Assembly: GCF_000764305.2 (NCBI RefSeq)
Contig: NW_025946635.1
Coordinates: 242,744-306,743, forward strand
Reading direction: 5' to 3'
From: Hyalella azteca
Lineage: Eukaryota > Arthropoda > Malacostraca > Amphipoda > Hyalellidae
Length of the DNA stretch: 64,000 nt
Notes under the pieces: generated by a model
The model's database searches: none
What the model was told of the DNA's origin: nothing
The model's input: the letters and a program-made list of their open reading frames with translations, nothing else
Made by a program: the position numbers and the translations under genes
Shown here: in pieces, positions 61,174 to 64,000 of the stretch
Layout of the letters: each line of letters starts with the position of its first letter
Position numbering within the stretch: position 1 is the first letter of the stretch

Positions 61174-61202
61174 GTTTGGCCATCGTATGTGTGGTAGGTT
61201 GC

Positions 61203-61385
61203 ACGTCTTTGAACACTCTTGACAAAATTTTTGTCCTTTTCAAGTCTCGGTGACCACACAACGTTTTCAAACTCTATGTTCTGTCGCCCGGCAGAGATAA
61301 ACAACAGCTTCATCGTGTTCACATCTCGGTACTCGTAGGAGCGTCTGATCAGCTCAAGCAGTTTGTTGGATATATTAACCTGCGT
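61203..61385 (-). mobile_element. CR1-like LINE (outer), upstream part
   Basis: Minus-strand frame: NISNKLLELIRRSYEYRDVN, TMKLLFISAGRQNIEFENVV, WSPRLEKDKNFVKSVQRRAT, which is the post-RT block of CR1-type ORFs ('...L.S.VRP.LEY...VWSP.L..D...LE.VQRRAT'). It breaks off at about 61202 where the inner LINE begins. About 20 codons expected between 'VQRRAT' and 'KLPSLCYRRLR' are absent and were probably lost at insertion. Confidence 0.78.
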
Positions 61386-62490
61386 TTCAATACCCTAGAA
61401 AATATAAATGAAAAAATTGTGAATAACTAATGAAATATGAATTTCTAATATCCTTCATTAAAATGACCCGCAAAAAAACTGGAAGCGAATAAATCTCATC
61501 ACCCTTACCTCAGAATTCATTAGCAACCTTTTAAATTTCGATAATTTCGATGAAAATTCACAACTAAATACCATGAATGTCCATTCATTTTTTATTCCAG
61601 AATTTGAGTGAATTTGATGGCAATGATGGTAGAACAACGCCAAAGAGAAATAAAAAATGTGTAGACTATTTAGATTAGAAAATATATACATTTTAAGGGC
61701 AATGTTGCTAAAAAATAATGCAAAACAATAATAAAAACTAAACATAATGGTTTGATGCTGCCAATAGCTGGTTACTTGGGTCCTAATAAGTTAACGCTAT
61801 TATAGTATTTATGTCGATGATAGAAGGGTAAAGAGAGTCAAACAAAAGTTTACTCATTATATCTCACAGAATATTTCAGCATTTAGTTGAGTACTTTGCA
61901 GCCCAATTAAGATCACACATAAAATTCTGAACGTTCTGAGAAGATCATCAACAGATCTCTGCACGAAGATGGCTGAAAACTGTTCACGGGGTATCTTGCG
62001 AGTTCCGAATCTCTTCCAAACCTAATATTTGTTCAATATCTTCTAATCAAACATTTCTTTAACATGTTTCTTGATAAGTGCTTATTTATTTAAAATTGGT
62101 TTCTAATCCAACATTGGACTGTTGAGGCCAAGGTCATAATTTCAACACTTAATTTTCCCATGAGTGTTATTCATGGCCTTCAGACAAAATGATTCCAAAA
62201 TATATCACCCCTAGACGCATCTTAACCAATGTTTAGAAATTAACTTCTAGGTAAACTTTTGTAAAAAGAAAACCAGTCAGTAAAGGTCTCAAAAATAATG
62301 CTACCTGAAAAGGCTATTTGAGATTGCAATTACAAGGACTCTCAGCTTACGCTTTGACAATCTCGTTTGCACAAGCGCCATAATTTTCATAATAAATGTA
62401 TGAGAGTTTTTCTGCTTGTACTGCTTGTACTTGAGATCCCGTCATCGTTGTGTCTCACTAATAATAAATTTAGTTATACTTGAAAGTGAA
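61386..62490. other. AT-rich spacer
   Basis: No gene, RNA gene or recognised transposon. Confidence 0.4.
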
Positions 62491-62491
62491 C

Positions 62492-62695
62492 ATCAAGGCA
62501 TTTAGATGCAACATCAACTGATTGTTCAGTCAAGATTATGCATCTGGATGCAGCATCAACTCATTGTACGAATGTACAGTCAACATCAAGCATCTGGATG
62601 CAGCATCAACTCATTGTACGAATGTACAGTCAACATCAAGCATCTGGTTGCAGCATCAAGTAATTGGGCAGTGAACATCAAGGCATCTGGATGCA
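62492..62695. repeat. 50-bp minisatellite
   Basis: Units around GCATCTGGATGCAGCATCAA with CTCATTGTACGAATGTACAG; the two central units (about 62540-62640) are identical over about 50 bases, outer ones diverged. Produces a spurious 75-codon plus-strand frame. Confidence 0.9.
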
Positions 62696-62699
62696 TGAT

Positions 62700-63370
62700 A
62701 ATCTCATGCCAAAATTCGAATGAAAAAGCATGAAAATCACATTAATTTGTGATTGGACGCCGCCACATCAATTTGTCACAATTAAGTAATCACAAGTAAA
62801 ATTCTTATCAGTGGATTATATCATGTTGGAGAGATGCAGCGATGAACATTTTAGTTGTTATAACTCAAACTATAACGTAATAATATACTATAATACTATT
62901 TTTTCCTTAGACATTTCAATTGAAGTAACTTCATTTTATGTCTGTCATAAACATTCATATTTTACTCGGTTCAAAAACAAGGAAAATTTATTATTTCGTT
63001 CCTTTTTGTTCAGAATTGCGTGAATGACACGTGATATCTCATCGATGCACATCGCTGCCTGAGACTTGATTAAAGCGGTCTTATTTAATAATTAATGTCG
63101 AAAATTAAGGAAGCTCAAAGTAAATTCACCATATCTTCATTGAAATCATGATATTGTTGATTTTTGATATTTTTCATTTAAATTAAAAAAAAATTATCAT
63201 TTCATTCTTAAAATTTTTTTTTCGTTTTATTTTTTAACATTTTTTGTCATTTTATACTTACATTTAAATTAAATTAAATTTTATACGTAAATTCGTGGTG
63301 AACTTGCGATTCAATAAAACTAATATTATAGGATCTACTTAATCAATTCAATCAATCTCAATCAATAATA
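62700..63370. other. AT-rich spacer up to the inverted paralogue
   Basis: Only simple T and A runs; nothing recognisable. Confidence 0.4.
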
Positions 63371-64000
63371 CAGTCTTCACGGAGCACGAAGAAATTGGAA
63401 ACTCAAGTTCCGCTTGCATCAGTTCATTGCTGTAGGGATGTTAATTTTAATGAGTTAACATAATTTCTTCCTAGACAGGAATGTCCCTCCTGCGATGGTT
63501 AAGTTATGTATGTTCAAAAAAGTTCAAATTTATAATACATGAACATCATTTATGTGATTAGTACACTTAAATTACATGTTAAACAAAAATTTTATGTGAA
63601 ACGCGAAGCAATTTCAATTACGTTGTTCGTATTATAAGCCCATAGCGCATGTATAGTCTCATGTATTAGTATGACGCATAGTGTATAGGTATTAGTAATA
63701 CGTATAGTCTCATGTATTAGTATGACGCATAGTGTATAAGTATTAGTAATACGTATAGTCTCATGTATAAGTATGACGTATTGTGTATAGGTATTAGTAT
63801 GACGTATAGTCTCCGGCATTAGTATGATGAATAGTGTATAAATATGAGTTTACGTATAGTGTATAGGTGCATAGGTGTGACTTATAGTGTATTGGTATAT
63901 AGTTTAACGCATCATGACGTCACCATAGCATTGCATTCTAGGGCAAAATTCACTCATAAATTAGAGAACCTTTCGCAAAGTAGTGAAACACGCGCGTCAT
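63371..64000 (-). CDS. 3' end of a second DEG/ENaC gene (partial, inverted)
   Basis: The reverse complement matches the 3' end of the channel gene (54014-54415). At the window edge the minus strand reads MTRVFHYFAK, compared with MKHVFHYFAK in the first gene, then the same donor (AAAG|GTTCTC), intron, the acceptor CATCCCTACAG and the terminal exon CAATGAACTG..., with differences such as CTTGAGTTT for CTTGAGTGT. The match ends at GTGAAGACTG (63371). The copy is diverged in its intron and carries its own minisatellite, so it is a true paralogue, oriented tail to tail with the first. The rest lies outside the window. Confidence 0.85.
63651..63900 (-). repeat. 51-bp minisatellite in the paralogue's last intron
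   Basis: Units start GTATAGTCTC at 63651, 63702, 63753 and 63804 (51-bp period), then decay. The unit ...ATTAGTATGACG... itself contains half-repeats. It is located shortly after the splice donor of the inverted paralogue's last intron and has no counterpart in the first gene at 54.1 kb. Confidence 0.92.

Larger units (their letters stand above)
58533..61202 (-). mobile_element. Second LINE (inner), inserted into the outer LINE
   Basis: 5'-truncated non-LTR retrotransposon: from the middle of its endonuclease domain (LPHIRWPNLDCAERRRNQTR, about 61200) through reverse transcriptase and C-terminal region to a short AATAATAATG tail at about 58533. Insertion separates 'NFVKSVQRRAT' of the outer LINE (61.2 kb) from its 'KLPSLCYRRLR' (58.52 kb). 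GC content is well above the flanks, with little decay, so it is younger than its host element. Confidence 0.87.

Noticed and set aside
62506..62733. 75-codon plus-strand frame with repeated QHQLIV/ASGCSINSLYECTV
   Set aside because: Made by the 50-bp minisatellite.
1..64000. CRISPR array, prokaryotic operon or tRNA/rRNA genes
   Set aside because: The tandem arrays lack unique spacers, exon-intron structure and LINEs show a eukaryote, and no cloverleaf-like or rRNA-like sequence was recognised.

Overview
This is an AT-rich animal (metazoan) genomic window. The sequence supports a draft assembly of an arthropod genome, probably a crustacean. The reasons are small exons in long AT-rich introns, abundant minisatellites, CR1/L2-type non-LTR retrotransposons, a degenerate mariner, foldback elements, and a DEG/ENaC-type channel gene with no close vertebrate look. 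The crustacean placement is inference. I recognised no rRNA, tRNA or CRISPR array.

The only well-supported host gene is a DEG/ENaC (degenerin / epithelial sodium channel / pickpocket-like) subunit on the + strand at 41.09-54.36 kb. I rebuilt it by splicing: 11 coding exons plus a conserved terminal exon, with matching reading phases at every junction. The product is about 475 residues with the family layout: N-terminal His-Gly, TM1, a large extracellular domain, a Cys-rich 'C...CEE..Y' stretch, and TM2 with a Gly-Ala-Ser filter. Exon 7 is damaged in place (about 54 nt missing, frame lost), while an intact copy of that exon lies at 35.7 kb, upstream of exon 1. At the right edge (63.37-64.00 kb) the 3' end of a second, diverged copy appears on the - strand, so two paralogues are arranged tail to tail.

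Layout: 0-32 kb is mostly non-coding AT-rich DNA with minisatellites, short palindromes, a 339-bp TA-flanked MITE (5.3 kb) and a 945-bp foldback element (13.6-14.6 kb). 32.4-33.9 kb is one copy of a 1.5-kb block repeated at 54.7-56.1 kb. 34.1-34.3 kb is the 3' end of a CR1-like LINE. 35.7 kb holds the displaced exon copy. 41-54 kb is the channel gene, whose introns contain an L2-like LINE (47.5-50.5 kb), two copies of a small inverted-repeat element, and tandem repeats at several 5' splice sites. 56.1-57.4 kb is a dead mariner-family transposon with a DD37D signature. 58.1-61.4 kb is one LINE inserted inside another. 62.5-64 kb holds minisatellites and the start of the inverted paralogue.

The most notable pattern is that three introns of the channel gene, and the last intron of its paralogue, start with a tandem array. 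In two cases the repeated unit includes the end of the exon and the splice donor itself. Together with the displaced exon 7 this suggests a locus that is duplicating in pieces, or an assembly that has mis-ordered such pieces; long reads or cDNA would separate the two.
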